Shown: positions 46,154 through 55,116 of the stretch, piece after piece | Layout of the letters: every line of letters starts with the position of its first letter | Position numbering within the stretch: the first letter of the stretch is position 1 | Source: JAEUOS01 sp965279115 | GTDB lineage: Bacteria; Pseudomonadota; Gammaproteobacteria; Burkholderiales; JAEUOS01 | NCBI GenBank assembly: GCA_965279115.1 | Contig: OZ257137.1 | Span: 3,658,001-3,722,000 of the forward strand | DNA length: 64,000 bases | Direction of reading: 5' to 3' | Position numbers and translations under genes: made by a program | The notes under the pieces: generated by a model | What the model saw: the letters and a program-made list of their open reading frames with translations, nothing else | Databases searched by the model: none | Told to the model about the DNA's origin: nothing

Positions 46154-46360
46154 ATGGCCAGAATCACCGTTGAAGATTGCCTGAATCGAATCCCCAATCG
46201 CTTCCAGTTGACGCTGGCGGCTACCTACCGGGCGCGCCAGCTGGCGCAAGGTGCGTCACCCAAGATCGAAGGCAGCCGCGACAAGCACACCGTGACAGCC
46301 TTGCGTGAGATCGCCTCGGGCCATGTCGGCCTGGAGATGCTCAAGCACGTCAAGTCGTGA
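46154..46360 (+). CDS. rpoZ: RNA polymerase omega subunit
   Basis: A 68-aa omega subunit that stabilises beta-prime and forms part of a ppGpp site. It begins MARITVEDCLNRIPNRFQLTLAATYRARQL, matching the RpoZ N-terminus, with KHTVTALREIASGHVG in the second half. It is somewhat shorter than E. coli omega (91 aa), as common in betaproteobacteria. It lies between gmk and spoT on one probable transcript. Its association with spoT is the usual gene order. Confidence 0.96.
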   Translation: MARITVEDCLNRIPNRFQLTLAATYRARQLAQGASPKIEGSRDKHTVTALREIASGHVGLEMLKHVKS

Positions 46361-46388
46361 CGCGAGTGTCTGGCGCGGTGAACACTGC

Positions 46389-48641
46389 ATGGAACCCGCC
46401 AGACCCCGCCAGACCCACTTAGCGCCTGTAGTCGACCTCGCCGAGGGGCGGGAACGGGTCGGGGCAATCCGGCCGCCAGCAGAAATTGATGAGGTGCCAG
46501 CCGGCAAGGTCGCGCAGTTCGATGCGCTTTTGGTGGCTTTGGCGGCTTATCTCAAGCCGGCCGACCTTGATCGTGTGCGGCAGGCGTTCGCCTTCAGCGA
46601 AGCCGCGCACAAGGGGCAGATGCGCGCCAGCGGCGAGGAATACATCACCCATCCGCTCGCGGTGGCCGCAATATGCGCTTCGTGGAAGCTTGACATACAG
46701 GCCTTGCTCGCCGCGCTTCTGCATGACGTGGTCGAGGACACCGGGGTTACCAAGGCGCATATTGCAGAGCGATTCGGGGCCGCGGTCGCCGAACTCGTCG
46801 ATGGCGTCTCGAAACTGGACAAGATTGAGTTCCAGAGCCAGGAAGACGCGCAGGCCGAGAATTTCCGCAAAATGCTCTTGGCGATGGCGCGTGACGTCCG
46901 CGTCATGCTGGTCAAACTGGCAGACAGGCTGCACAACATGCGCACGCTGTCGGCCCTGAAGAGCCCCAAGCGTCGCCGCATCGCACGGGAAACCCTGGAC
47001 ATTCACGCGCCGATCGCGCATCGGCTTGGCTTGAACCAGGTCTATCGCGAGTTGCAGGATCTGGGCCTGGCCAACTTGTACCCCCACCGGTTTGCCGTCA
47101 TCTCGAAGGCGGTGAAGTCGGCGCGCGGGAACCGGCGCGAGGGCATCGGGAAGATTCTTGAAACGATTCAGCGGGTATTGCCCGAAGCAGGCATTACCGC
47201 GCAGGTATACGGCCGTGAAAAGCATCTCTACGGCATCTACCGCAAGATGGTGGAAAAACGCCTCACCTTCTCGCAGGTGCTCGATATCTACGGGTTCAGG
47301 GTGGTGGTGCCCGACGTTGCGTCGTGCTACCTCGCGCTCGGGGCCCTGCACAGCTTGTACAAGCCCGTTCCGGGAAAATTCAAGGATTACATCGCCATTC
47401 CCAAGGTGAATGGCTACCAGTCGTTGCATACCACCCTGATCGGCCCATACGGCACGCCGGTGGAAATGCAGATCCGGACGGCCGAGATGCACCGGATAGC
47501 CGAAGCCGGCGTGGCGGCCCACTGGCTGTACAAGAGCGACGACGCGCCGATATCGGAGGTGCAGAAAAAGACCCACAAGTGGCTGCAATCGCTTCTGGAC
47601 ATCCAGAACAATTCGCGCGACCCGGTTGAATTCCTTGAGCATGTCAAGGTGGACCTCTTCCCCGACGAGGTTTACGTGTTCACGCCCAAGGGCCGCATCA
47701 TGGCGCTGCCGCGCGGGGCAACCGCGGTCGACTTCGCCTATGCGGTGCACACCGATGTGGGTGACCAGACCGTCGGTGCCAAGATCAACGGTGAGTCCAT
47801 GCCGTTGCGCACCGAGCTCAAGAACGGCGACCTGGTGGAGATCATCACCTCCCCGGGGTCGCAGCCAAACCCGGGCTGGCTGGGTTTCGTGCGTACCGGC
47901 AAGGCGCGCGCGCACATCCGCCACTACATGAAGACCGTCAAGTACGAGGAGTCCGTAGGTCTCGGGCAGCGGTTGCTGGGACAAGCCCTGCGGGCGCTCG
48001 GGATCACGCAAGGGGATCTTGATACCAACCGCTGGGAACGCATCGTGCGTGACGCGGGCGCCAAGACCCGCCAGGACTTGTACGCCGACATCGGGCTGGG
48101 CAAGCGCCTGGCGGCCGTGGTGGCACGGCGCCTGGCGGCGGCGGCGGGCATGGAGGGCGTCGTGCAGGATGGAAAGGCCGAATCGCGCAATGCGCCGGTC
48201 ACCATCCGCGGCGCCGACGGCATGGCCGTGCAGTTGGCCACCTGCTGCCGGCCGATTCCCGGCGATCCGATCATCGGCCATATCAGCAAGGGGCAGGGGC
48301 TTCTGATTCACACGCACGACTGCAAGGCCATCGCCAAATCGCGTCGCAAGGAACCCGACAATTGGGTGGATGTGGAGTGGGACCCGGAGCCGGACAAGCA
48401 CTTCAACGTGACCATCCGCGCGCTTGTGACCAATGGCCGCGGCATTCTGGCCAAGGTGGCCTCCGAGATCACGGCGGCAGATACCAATATCACCAACGTG
48501 CATACCGAAGACGACGAAACCGGCAACTACGCGATCATGGAGTTCTCGATCGATGTCTCGGACCGGGCGCATCTGGCGCGGGTGATGCGCGCGTTGCGGC
48601 GCCTGCAGGAAGTGGTTCGAATCAACCGGATCAAGGCCTGA
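46389..48641 (+). CDS. spoT: Bifunctional (p)ppGpp synthetase/hydrolase SpoT
   Basis: A 750-aa Rel/Spo protein. The HD hydrolase has LLHDVVEDTG (His 112, Asp 113) and RLHNMRTL. The synthetase has REKHLYGIYRKM (about 275-286), DIYGFRVVV (about 299) and PKVNGYQSLHTT. TGS domain about 435-500, zinc-finger-like CCRPIPGDPIIGH (about 617) and ACT domain about 675-750. Both catalytic sites look intact, so it should make and degrade the alarmone, in the SpoT class. I chose the ATG at 46389, 28 bases after rpoZ; an earlier in-frame ATG at 46305 overlaps rpoZ. Confidence 0.95.
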   Translation: MEPARPRQTHLAPVVDLAEGRERVGAIRPPAEIDEVPAGKVAQFDALLVALAAYLKPADLDRVRQAFAFSEAAHKGQMRASGEEYITHPLAVAAICASWKLDIQALLAALLHDVVEDTGVTKAHIAERFGAAVAELVDGVSKLDKIEFQSQEDAQAENFRKMLLAMARDVRVMLVKLADRLHNMRTLSALKSPKRRRIARETLDIHAPIAHRLGLNQVYRELQDLGLANLYPHRFAVISKAVKSARGNRREGIGKILETIQRVLPEAGITAQVYGREKHLYGIYRKMVEKRLTFSQVLDIYGFRVVVPDVASCYLALGALHSLYKPVPGKFKDYIAIPKVNGYQSLHTTLIGPYGTPVEMQIRTAEMHRIAEAGVAAHWLYKSDDAPISEVQKKTHKWLQSLLDIQNNSRDPVEFLEHVKVDLFPDEVYVFTPKGRIMALPRGATAVDFAYAVHTDVGDQTVGAKINGESMPLRTELKNGDLVEIITSPGSQPNPGWLGFVRTGKARAHIRHYMKTVKYEESVGLGQRLLGQALRALGITQGDLDTNRWERIVRDAGAKTRQDLYADIGLGKRLAAVVARRLAAAAGMEGVVQDGKAESRNAPVTIRGADGMAVQLATCCRPIPGDPIIGHISKGQGLLIHTHDCKAIAKSRRKEPDNWVDVEWDPEPDKHFNVTIRALVTNGRGILAKVASEITAADTNITNVHTEDDETGNYAIMEFSIDVSDRAHLARVMRALRRLQEVVRINRIKA

Positions 48642-48718
48642 TCCGGGCGAGGGTTCGATACCCGCGAAGGCCGGGCAGGATCGGGATCCCCGCTGCACCG
48701 GCCTCCAGCAGGGGTTTG

Positions 48719-49696
48719 CTAAGGCAGCAAAACGGTCGATCCGGTCGTCTTGCGGCCTTCGAGATCGGCTTGTGCCTGGCCGGCGTCCTTGAGCGCATAC
48801 CGGTGGTTGATGTTCACCTTGACCTGGCCGCTCGAGACCACGCCAAACAGATCGGCGGCCATGCTTTCGAGCCGTCCGCGATCCGCCACGTAGGTCATCA
48901 GGGTCGGACGCTGCACGTAAATGGACCCCTTTTGCGACAGGACGCCAAGGTTCACCGGGGGGACCGCGCCCGAGGCATTGCCGAAGCTGATCATGTAGCC
49001 GAGCGGCTGCAGGCAGTTGAGGGAACTTTCCCAGGTGTCCTTGCCCACCGAGTCATATACCACCGGCACCCCCTTGCCACCGGTTATTTCCTTGACGCGC
49101 GCGACGGTGTCTTCGCGCGAGGTCACCACGGTGTGGGTGCAACCGTATGCCCGCGCAACCTCCGCTTTGGCATCACTTGAGACGGTACCGATCACGTTGA
49201 CTCCAAGGGCCTTGAGCCACTGCATCGCGAAGAGCCCGACCCCACCGGCTGCTGCCGTCCAGAGGACCGTATCCCCGGCCTTGACCGGATACGACTGCTT
49301 GATCAGGTATTGGACTGTCATGCCCTGCAACATCATGGCGGCGCCCTGCTCGAAGCTGATTGCCTCCGGCAGCTTGACGAGTACGCCGGCCGGCATCACC
49401 CGCACTTCCGAATAAGCGCCGTTTCCGCCGCCCGCGTAGGCCACGCGATCCCCCGCCTTGACATGCGTGACGCCGGCACCCACTGCCTCGACGATGCCGG
49501 CCCCTTCGGAACCCAGCCCCGCGGGAAACGACGCCGACGGATACAGGCCGGTACGGAAGTAGATGTCGATGAAGTTCAGTCCGACCGCATGATGGCGGAC
49601 CCGCGCTTCTCCTGGCCCCGGGTCACCTACAACCACCTCGTCCAGGCTGAGGACTTCCGGGCCACCGTTCTTGTGAATGCGTATTGCCTTGGGCAT
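48719..49696 (-). CDS. qor: NADPH:quinone oxidoreductase
   Basis: A 325-aa zinc-independent medium-chain dehydrogenase. Seen: GHAVGLNFIDIYFRTGLYP-like quinone-reductase N-terminal segment (RHHAVGLNFIDIYFRTGLY), GSEGAGIVEAVG, and the nucleotide-binding AAAGGVGLFAMQWLKALG. No structural zinc cysteines are present. The length is that of Qor (about 327 aa). The ATG at 49696 has AAGGAGAAACGC upstream; a longer frame to 50398 runs antisense through the next gene and is rejected. Single gene, diverging from the chalcone-isomerase-like gene. Confidence 0.9.
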   Translation of the reverse strand: MPKAIRIHKNGGPEVLSLDEVVVGDPGPGEARVRHHAVGLNFIDIYFRTGLYPSASFPAGLGSEGAGIVEAVGAGVTHVKAGDRVAYAGGGNGAYSEVRVMPAGVLVKLPEAISFEQGAAMMLQGMTVQYLIKQSYPVKAGDTVLWTAAAGGVGLFAMQWLKALGVNVIGTVSSDAKAEVARAYGCTHTVVTSREDTVARVKEITGGKGVPVVYDSVGKDTWESSLNCLQPLGYMISFGNASGAVPPVNLGVLSQKGSIYVQRPTLMTYVADRGRLESMAADLFGVVSSGQVKVNINHRYALKDAGQAQADLEGRKTTGSTVLLP

Positions 49697-49807
49697 GCGT
49701 TTCTCCTTGCGTTGTAAGTGTCGGTCAAAAGGGGTGAGAGGATACCATCCACGCGAGGCGCTTCGCGGCATAATCCGGTACGTTGAGCCCCAATCAGGAG
49801 ACGAGTG

Positions 49808-50386
49808 ATGATGCGCATCAGACCAATTGCCGCGGCGACCATGCTGTTCCTCGCATTTTCGGCGCAAAGTGCCGAGGTTGGCGGTGTCCAGATCCCGGAA
49901 GGCGTGAACGTGGGGGGGAGTGAGCTGAAGTTGAACGGTGCCGGCATACGAACCCGGGCGGTGTTCAAGGTCTATGTAGGCGCGCTCTATCTCACCGAGA
50001 GGAAAAGCGCCGCGGCCGAGGCCATGGCCGCACGCGGACCCAAGCGAATCGCCCTGGTGATGTTGCGCGACCTTTCGGCGGATCAGCTGGGTGGTGCGCT
50101 CAATGATGGCCTGGTCGCTAACCTGACCGAAGCCGAATTGGCCAGGTTCAAGCCGCAGATCGATGACCTGAAGGCGACCATGGAGGCCGTGGGTGCCGCA
50201 AAGGAGAAGAGCATCGTGACCATCGATTTCCTGCCCGATGCGGGCATGCGGGTGGCCATCGACGGTGCGCCGCGCGGCAAGGCCATCGCCGGCGAGGACT
50301 TCTATCGGGCGTTGATGAAGATATGGCTGGGTGAGAAGCCGGTGGATCGGTCGCTCAAGGCGGCCATGCTGGGCCAGCCCGGCTGA
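49808..50386 (+). CDS. Chalcone-isomerase-like exported protein
   Basis: A 192-aa protein with a signal peptide (about residues 1-20, ending FSAQSAEV) and a chalcone isomerase-like domain (about 30-185). Seen: GAGIRTRAVFKVYVGALYLTER, typical of bacterial CHI-fold proteins, and DGLVANLTEAELARF. In bacteria this periplasmic fold is thought to bind fatty acids or ligands rather than to isomerise flavonoids. AGGAG (49796-49800) serves the ATG at 49808; a GTG three bases upstream and an ATG three bases downstream are alternatives. ogt follows 27 bases later. Confidence 0.86.
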   Translation: MMRIRPIAAATMLFLAFSAQSAEVGGVQIPEGVNVGGSELKLNGAGIRTRAVFKVYVGALYLTERKSAAAEAMAARGPKRIALVMLRDLSADQLGGALNDGLVANLTEAELARFKPQIDDLKATMEAVGAAKEKSIVTIDFLPDAGMRVAIDGAPRGKAIAGEDFYRALMKIWLGEKPVDRSLKAAMLGQPG

Positions 50387-50413
50387 CGTGACGCCCACCG
50401 CCTGGTCAGCCCT

Positions 50414-50893
50414 GTGCTCGCTTTCGATGCCGTTATTGAAGCGCCGTTCGGTGGCATCGGCTTGCGCTCAGCAGACGATGCCGTTTCGGAGATCGTGTAT
50501 CTGCCGCGCTCGATCGCAAAGGTAGCTCCTTCAACGGCGATTGCTCGCGAGGCGGTATCGCAGCTTGCGGCCTACATCGGGGATGCGACATTCAGTTTCG
50601 ACCTGCCGCTGGCGCCGCGTGGAACCGAATTCCAGAAGCGTGTCTGGGGCGTGATCGCCGCGATTCCTCCCGGCGACACCCTCACATATGGGCAGGTCGC
50701 CAAGCGTATTCGCAGTGCACCGCGTGCTGTCGGGCAGGCGTGCGGCGCCAACTGGTTCCCGCTGGTGATTCCGTGCCATCGCGTCCTTGCCGCGGGCGGC
50801 ATTGGCGGGTTTGCCCACCATGACGGTGACGGTTTTCATCTTGGCGTCAAGCGCTGGCTTCTGCAGCATGAAGGGGTGCCCGGGTATGGATGA
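50414..50893 (+). CDS. ogt: Methylated-DNA-protein cysteine methyltransferase
   Basis: Repairs O6-alkylguanine by transferring the alkyl group to its own cysteine. The 159-aa protein has the active-site VIPCHRVLA with Cys 121, preceded by the DNA-binding helix segment GQVAKRIRSAPRAVGQACGANW. The N-terminal domain is short, as in Ogt. It starts at GTG at 50414. It overlaps xerD by eight bases, so the two are coupled. A LexA box was not seen upstream, unlike the imu operon. Confidence 0.93.
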   Translation: MLAFDAVIEAPFGGIGLRSADDAVSEIVYLPRSIAKVAPSTAIAREAVSQLAAYIGDATFSFDLPLAPRGTEFQKRVWGVIAAIPPGDTLTYGQVAKRIRSAPRAVGQACGANWFPLVIPCHRVLAAGGIGGFAHHDGDGFHLGVKRWLLQHEGVPGYG

Positions 50894-51788
50894 AGCGGCG
50901 CGTGCACTCGTCGACGAATTTTGCGACGCGATCTGGCTTGAAGACGGCCTTTCGCAGTTGACTCTGGATGCCTACCGACGGGACCTCGGTCAGCTTGCAG
51001 CCTGGCTCTCGGCTGCGGAGAGCAGTCTTGCCGGCGCGACCGAGGCTGACATGCTCGGCTACCTGGCGTCACGGCATGCGGGTGGTGCAAAGGCGACGAG
51101 CAGCAACCGGCGCCTTTCCGCAGCGCGGCGCTTTTTCCGATGGCTGGTTCGGCAGGGCAGGCGCAGCACTGATCCGACGGCGAGCCTTGATTCCGCCAAG
51201 CAGGCGACGCGCTTTCCCAAGACCCTCTCGGAAACCGACGTGGAGCGCCTGCTCGCCGCACCGGATGTTGCGACCACACTTGGTCTGCGCGACCGCGCAA
51301 TGCTCGAGGTGCTCTACGCGAGCGGACTGCGTGTGACCGAACTGGTATCCCTGCGGATGCACGAAGTGAGCCTGTCCGACAACGTGCTCAGGGTGGCTTC
51401 CGGCAAGGGCGCCAAAACGCGCCTGGTACCGTTTGGCGAAGAGGCCGCCGCCTGGATCGTGTCCTATGTCCAGGATGTCCGTCCGCAACTGGCCGGCGGC
51501 AGGAGTGTCGATGCGCTGTTCCTGACAGCGCGTGGTGCCGGCATGACGCGCCATAATTTCTGGCATATGGTCAAGCGCTATGGCGCCCTCGCTTCCATTC
51601 CCGCCGCGCTGCTTTCGCCGCACACGCTCAGGCACGCGTTCGCGACCCACCTGCTCAACCATGGTGCCGACCTTCGCGTTGTGCAGATGCTTCTGGGGCA
51701 CGCAGACATCTCAACCACCCAGATCTACACCCATGTGGCACGTGCACGCCTCAAGCTGCTGCACGCGGCGCACCATCCACGGGCTTGA
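50886..51788 (+). CDS. xerD: Site-specific tyrosine recombinase XerD
   Basis: Resolves chromosome dimers at dif with XerC and FtsK. The 300-aa length matches XerC/D. The N-terminal SAM-like core-binding domain starts with DEFCDAIWLEDGLSQLTLDAYRRDL. Catalytic residues: Arg 149 in ASGLRVTEL, His 246 and Arg 249 in HTLRHAFATHLL, and Tyr 281 in STTQIYTHV. The ATG at 50886 lies inside the end of ogt, with AAGGGG upstream. The gene is a housekeeping recombinase, not a phage integrase; no attachment site is near. ybaK follows after three bases. Confidence 0.92.
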   Translation: MDEAARALVDEFCDAIWLEDGLSQLTLDAYRRDLGQLAAWLSAAESSLAGATEADMLGYLASRHAGGAKATSSNRRLSAARRFFRWLVRQGRRSTDPTASLDSAKQATRFPKTLSETDVERLLAAPDVATTLGLRDRAMLEVLYASGLRVTELVSLRMHEVSLSDNVLRVASGKGAKTRLVPFGEEAAAWIVSYVQDVRPQLAGGRSVDALFLTARGAGMTRHNFWHMVKRYGALASIPAALLSPHTLRHAFATHLLNHGADLRVVQMLLGHADISTTQIYTHVARARLKLLHAAHHPRA

Positions 51789-51791
51789 GTC

Positions 51792-52283
51792 GTGGCGAAG
51801 AAGCAACGCGTATCCGAGACGCCCGCGACAGCCTTTCTCAAGTCGCAGGGGATTGCCTTTGGCGAGCATCCCTATGCCTATGAGGAGCATGGCGGCACCG
51901 AGGTTTCAGCGCGCGAACTTGGGGTGCCGGAGCACGCCGTGATCAAGACCCTGATCATGCAGGACGAACAGGCGCGCCCCCTGATCGTCCTGATGCACGG
52001 TGACCGAAAGGTGTCGACCAAGAATCTGGCCCGCCAGATCGGTTGCAAATCCGTCGAGCCGTGCAGGCCCGAAGTCGCGAACCGTCACTCGGGCTACCTG
52101 ATCGGTGGCACCTCCCCGTTCGCAACCCGCAAGACGATGCCGGTTTGCGTGGAGGAGTCCATTTTCGAATTGCCGACCATTTACATCAATGGTGGCCGTC
52201 GCGGATACCTGGTTTCGATCGCGGCTGCGGAGCTTCTGCGGTTGCTGCCGGTCACGCGGGTCCGGGCGGCTCTCGAGGAATAG
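51792..52283 (+). CDS. ybaK: YbaK-family aminoacyl-tRNA deacylase
   Basis: A 163-aa trans-editing enzyme that hydrolyses mischarged Cys-tRNA(Pro). Seen: TPATAFLKSQGIAFGEHPYAYEEHG, HGDRKVSTKNLARQIG with the catalytic Lys region, and YLIGGTSPFATRKTMPV, the conserved GxxSPxG-like loop of the YbaK/EbsC branch. It starts at GTG, three bases after xerD, so ogt-xerD-ybaK is one transcript. It converges on spoVR with only eight bases between the stops. Confidence 0.91.
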   Translation: MAKKQRVSETPATAFLKSQGIAFGEHPYAYEEHGGTEVSARELGVPEHAVIKTLIMQDEQARPLIVLMHGDRKVSTKNLARQIGCKSVEPCRPEVANRHSGYLIGGTSPFATRKTMPVCVEESIFELPTIYINGGRRGYLVSIAAAELLRLLPVTRVRAALEE

Positions 52284-52291
52284 GGCGCCAA

Positions 52292-53818
52292 CTATCGGTC
52301 GCGCGCGGGGTAAACCTCGCGGCGCTTGCATTCGCGGCCGCTCGCGTCGAGACTTTCGAGGACGACGCGAAATCCCCACAGCCTGGCAACATGCTTCAGG
52401 ACTTCATCGGCATCGTCATCCAGCGGGCGCCCGGCCTCCTGCTGGTGACGCAGCGTCAGCGACCTGTCGCCGCGCGTATCCACGGCCCGGACCTGGATGT
52501 TGGGCTCGCGATGATTGATGTCGTACTGGCGGGCCAGCGACTCGCGGAGGTGTCGGTAACCGGCTTCATCGTGGATCGCCGACACTTCGAGGTCCGGTTG
52601 TTCCGCGTCGTCGCGGACGGCGAACAGGCGGAACTGGCGCATGAGTTCTGGCGAAAGAAACTGGCCGATGAAACTCTCGTCCTTGAAGTTGCGCATCGCG
52701 TAGTCGAGGGTCTTTTGCCAATCGCTCCCGGCGATGTCCGGAAACCAGAGCCGGTCTTCGTCGGTCGGAGCTTCACAGATTCGACGGATATCGCGCATCA
52801 TCGCGAAGCCCAGCGCATAGGGGTTGAGGCGGCCGCCAGGCGGTTGCGCGACAACGTTGGTGTGGGATTGCAGGAATTCCAGCATGAAGCCGTCGGTAAG
52901 CAGGCCTTCCTCGTACATGCTGTTGAGCAACGTGTAATGCCAGAACGTCGCCCAGCCTTCGTTCATGACCTGCGTCTGCCGCTGTGGATAGAAGTACTGT
53001 GCGACCTTGCGGACGATGCGCACGACCTCGCGTTGCCACGGTTCGAGCAGGGGCGCGTGCTTCTCGATGAAATACAGGAGGTTTTCCTGGGGCTCCTCGG
53101 GAAAGCCGATACGGCTTTCGTCGGCCTTGCGATCCGACGGTCTGGGCAAGGTGCGCCAAAGGTCGTTCACCTGGCGCTGCAAATACACCTCGCGTTCCGA
53201 CCTGCGCGCCTTCTCCTGCGCCAGCGAAAGCTTTTGCGGGCGCCGGTAGCGGTCCACACCATGGTCCATCAATGCATGGCAGGAATCGAGCATCTGCTCC
53301 ACCGCTTCGACTCCATGCAGTTCCTCGCACTCGGCGATATAGGCGCGGGCGTAGACCAGGTAGTCGATGATCGACGACGCGTCGGTCCACATGCGGAACA
53401 GGTAGTTGCCCTTGAAGAACGAATTGTGTCCATAGGCCGCATGGGCGATCACCAGCGCCTGCATGGGCAGCGTGTTTTCCTCCATCAGGTAGGAGATGCA
53501 AGGGTCGGAGTTGATCACAATCTCGTAGGCCAGGCCCATCTGGCCGCGGCGATAGCTGCGCTCGGTGGCGATGAATTGCTTGCCGAACGACCAGTGCCGG
53601 TAGTTGACCGGCATGCCGACCGAGGCGTATGCATCCATCATCTGCTCGGCGGTGATGATCTCCAGTTGATTGGCGTAGGTGTCCAGGCCGAACCGCCGCG
53701 CGGTACGGGCGATTGCATCGTGGTAGGTCGCGATGAGCTCGAAGGTCCACTCGGACGGGCACGGCAGCGGCTCGATCGCGCGGGGGGACGTCGTGGGCGA
53801 AAGAACGGATTCGCTCAT
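52292..53818 (-). CDS. spoVR: SpoVR-family protein
   Basis: A 508-aa cytoplasmic protein of the SpoVR/YcgB family, function unknown. Seen: NYRHWSFGKQF, PMQALVIAHAAYGHNSFFKGNY, and QTQVMNEGWATFWHYTLL; conserved His and Glu residues suggest a metal site. The ATG at 53818 overlaps the yeaH stop by ATGA. A longer frame (to 53935) lies inside yeaH and is rejected. It is the third gene of the prkA-yeaH-spoVR module found in many proteobacteria and linked to stationary-phase and nutrient stress. Confidence 0.94.
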   Translation of the reverse strand: MSESVLSPTTSPRAIEPLPCPSEWTFELIATYHDAIARTARRFGLDTYANQLEIITAEQMMDAYASVGMPVNYRHWSFGKQFIATERSYRRGQMGLAYEIVINSDPCISYLMEENTLPMQALVIAHAAYGHNSFFKGNYLFRMWTDASSIIDYLVYARAYIAECEELHGVEAVEQMLDSCHALMDHGVDRYRRPQKLSLAQEKARRSEREVYLQRQVNDLWRTLPRPSDRKADESRIGFPEEPQENLLYFIEKHAPLLEPWQREVVRIVRKVAQYFYPQRQTQVMNEGWATFWHYTLLNSMYEEGLLTDGFMLEFLQSHTNVVAQPPGGRLNPYALGFAMMRDIRRICEAPTDEDRLWFPDIAGSDWQKTLDYAMRNFKDESFIGQFLSPELMRQFRLFAVRDDAEQPDLEVSAIHDEAGYRHLRESLARQYDINHREPNIQVRAVDTRGDRSLTLRHQQEAGRPLDDDADEVLKHVARLWGFRVVLESLDASGRECKRREVYPARDR

Positions 53819-55083
53819 GTCGCAGCCTCCTTGCGGAACAGGTCGCGGAACACCGGGTAGATGTCGGCTGCGCCTGCGATCATGCGCATGGCGAAGTGCG
53901 GATTCTCGGCGGCCACGCGGGTGTATTCCTCCCACAGGCTTTGCTCACCTTCTGCCACCTGCACAAAGGCGAAATAGCGCACCAGCGGCAGCAGGCTGGC
54001 TTCCAGCAGTTCGCGGCACTTGGCCGAGTCCTGGCCCCAGTTGTCGCCATCGGAGGCCTGGGCGCCATAAATGTTCCATTCGCCGGCGGGATAGCGCGCG
54101 CGGATGATGTCCTGCATCAGGATCAAGGCGCTGGACACGACCGTTCCACCGGATTCGGTGGCATGGAAGAAGTCGTGCTCGTTGACTTCATCGGCCTGGG
54201 TATGGTGGCGGATGAAGACCACTTCCGTGTGTTCGTAGTGGCGGGTCAGGAACAGGTAGAGCAGGATGAAAAAACGCTTGGCGATGTCCTTGCGGGCCTC
54301 GTCCATCGAACCCGAGACGTCCATGACGCAGAACATGACAGCCCTGCTGATCGGTTGCGGCACGCGCACCCGGTTGCGATAGCGCAGGTCGATCGGATCA
54401 AGGTATGGAATCGCGCGCAGGCGTCGCACGAGATGCTCGATCTCCGCTTCCAGCCGGGCGATCTCGCCCGCGGCGGATTCCGGGTTGCGCCTGGCATCCG
54501 CGAGCTCGGAACGCAGCGCGGCAAGGCGCCTGCGCTGCGGGGAGCCCAGGGCGATGCGCCGCCCGAGCGCGCCGCGCATGGATCGCAGCACGTGGATGTT
54601 GTTGGGCGTGCCGTCCCCGGTGAAGCCGGCGCGCCGGAACTTGTATTCCGGGGTTTCGGCCAACTGGGTCCGCACCAGGTTGGGCAGCGCGAGATCTTCG
54701 AAGAAATACTGCATGAACTCTTCGCGCGAGAGGGTGAACGCGAAATCGTCCTCGCCCTGCCCGTCCGGGCTTGCATTCCCGCCACCCTTGCCGCCGGCGC
54801 CACCTTGAGGGCGTTCGATCCGGTCACCTCTCGAATACTCGCGATTGCCCGGGATGACATGCTCGCGGACACCTCCCGGCCCGTGCCGGAAGGCGGGTTC
54901 CGACAGATCCTTGCGCGGCACCGTGACTGTTTCACCCTTGTCGATATCGCGAATGCTGCGTTCGCCCACGGCGCGCCTGACAGCATCGCGAATCTGCTCG
55001 CGATAGCGCTTGAGGAAGCGCTCGCGATTGCCGATGGACTTGTTCTTCCCGGAAAGCCGCCGATCGATGATCTGTTGCAGCAT
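53815..55083 (-). CDS. yeaH: YeaH/YhbH family protein (DUF444)
   Basis: A 422-aa VWA-like protein. The N-terminus is basic (MLQQIIDRRLSGKNKSIGNRERF), followed by a Gly-rich stretch (GGAGGKGGGNASPDGQGEDD, about 95-115). The C-terminal half carries the metal motif DVSGSMDE (about residue 253) and FHATESGGTVVSSALILM. It is partner of the PrkA kinase in the yeaG-yeaH pair. It starts 33 bases after prkA and overlaps spoVR by four bases. Confidence 0.94.
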   Translation of the reverse strand: MLQQIIDRRLSGKNKSIGNRERFLKRYREQIRDAVRRAVGERSIRDIDKGETVTVPRKDLSEPAFRHGPGGVREHVIPGNREYSRGDRIERPQGGAGGKGGGNASPDGQGEDDFAFTLSREEFMQYFFEDLALPNLVRTQLAETPEYKFRRAGFTGDGTPNNIHVLRSMRGALGRRIALGSPQRRRLAALRSELADARRNPESAAGEIARLEAEIEHLVRRLRAIPYLDPIDLRYRNRVRVPQPISRAVMFCVMDVSGSMDEARKDIAKRFFILLYLFLTRHYEHTEVVFIRHHTQADEVNEHDFFHATESGGTVVSSALILMQDIIRARYPAGEWNIYGAQASDGDNWGQDSAKCRELLEASLLPLVRYFAFVQVAEGEQSLWEEYTRVAAENPHFAMRMIAGAADIYPVFRDLFRKEAAT

Positions 55084-55116
55084 GGTTGGCTCTGGTCGCA
55101 GTCGCGGTGGTCGGGC

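Noticed and set aside
50886..51788. Tyrosine recombinase as a sign of a prophage or genomic island
   Set aside because: Length, motifs and its housekeeping operon (ogt-xerD-ybaK) mark it as chromosomal XerD; no att repeats or phage genes are near.
53818..53935. Extended N-terminus of SpoVR
   Set aside because: The added residues come from the yeaH coding region in another frame; the ATGA overlap start fits better.
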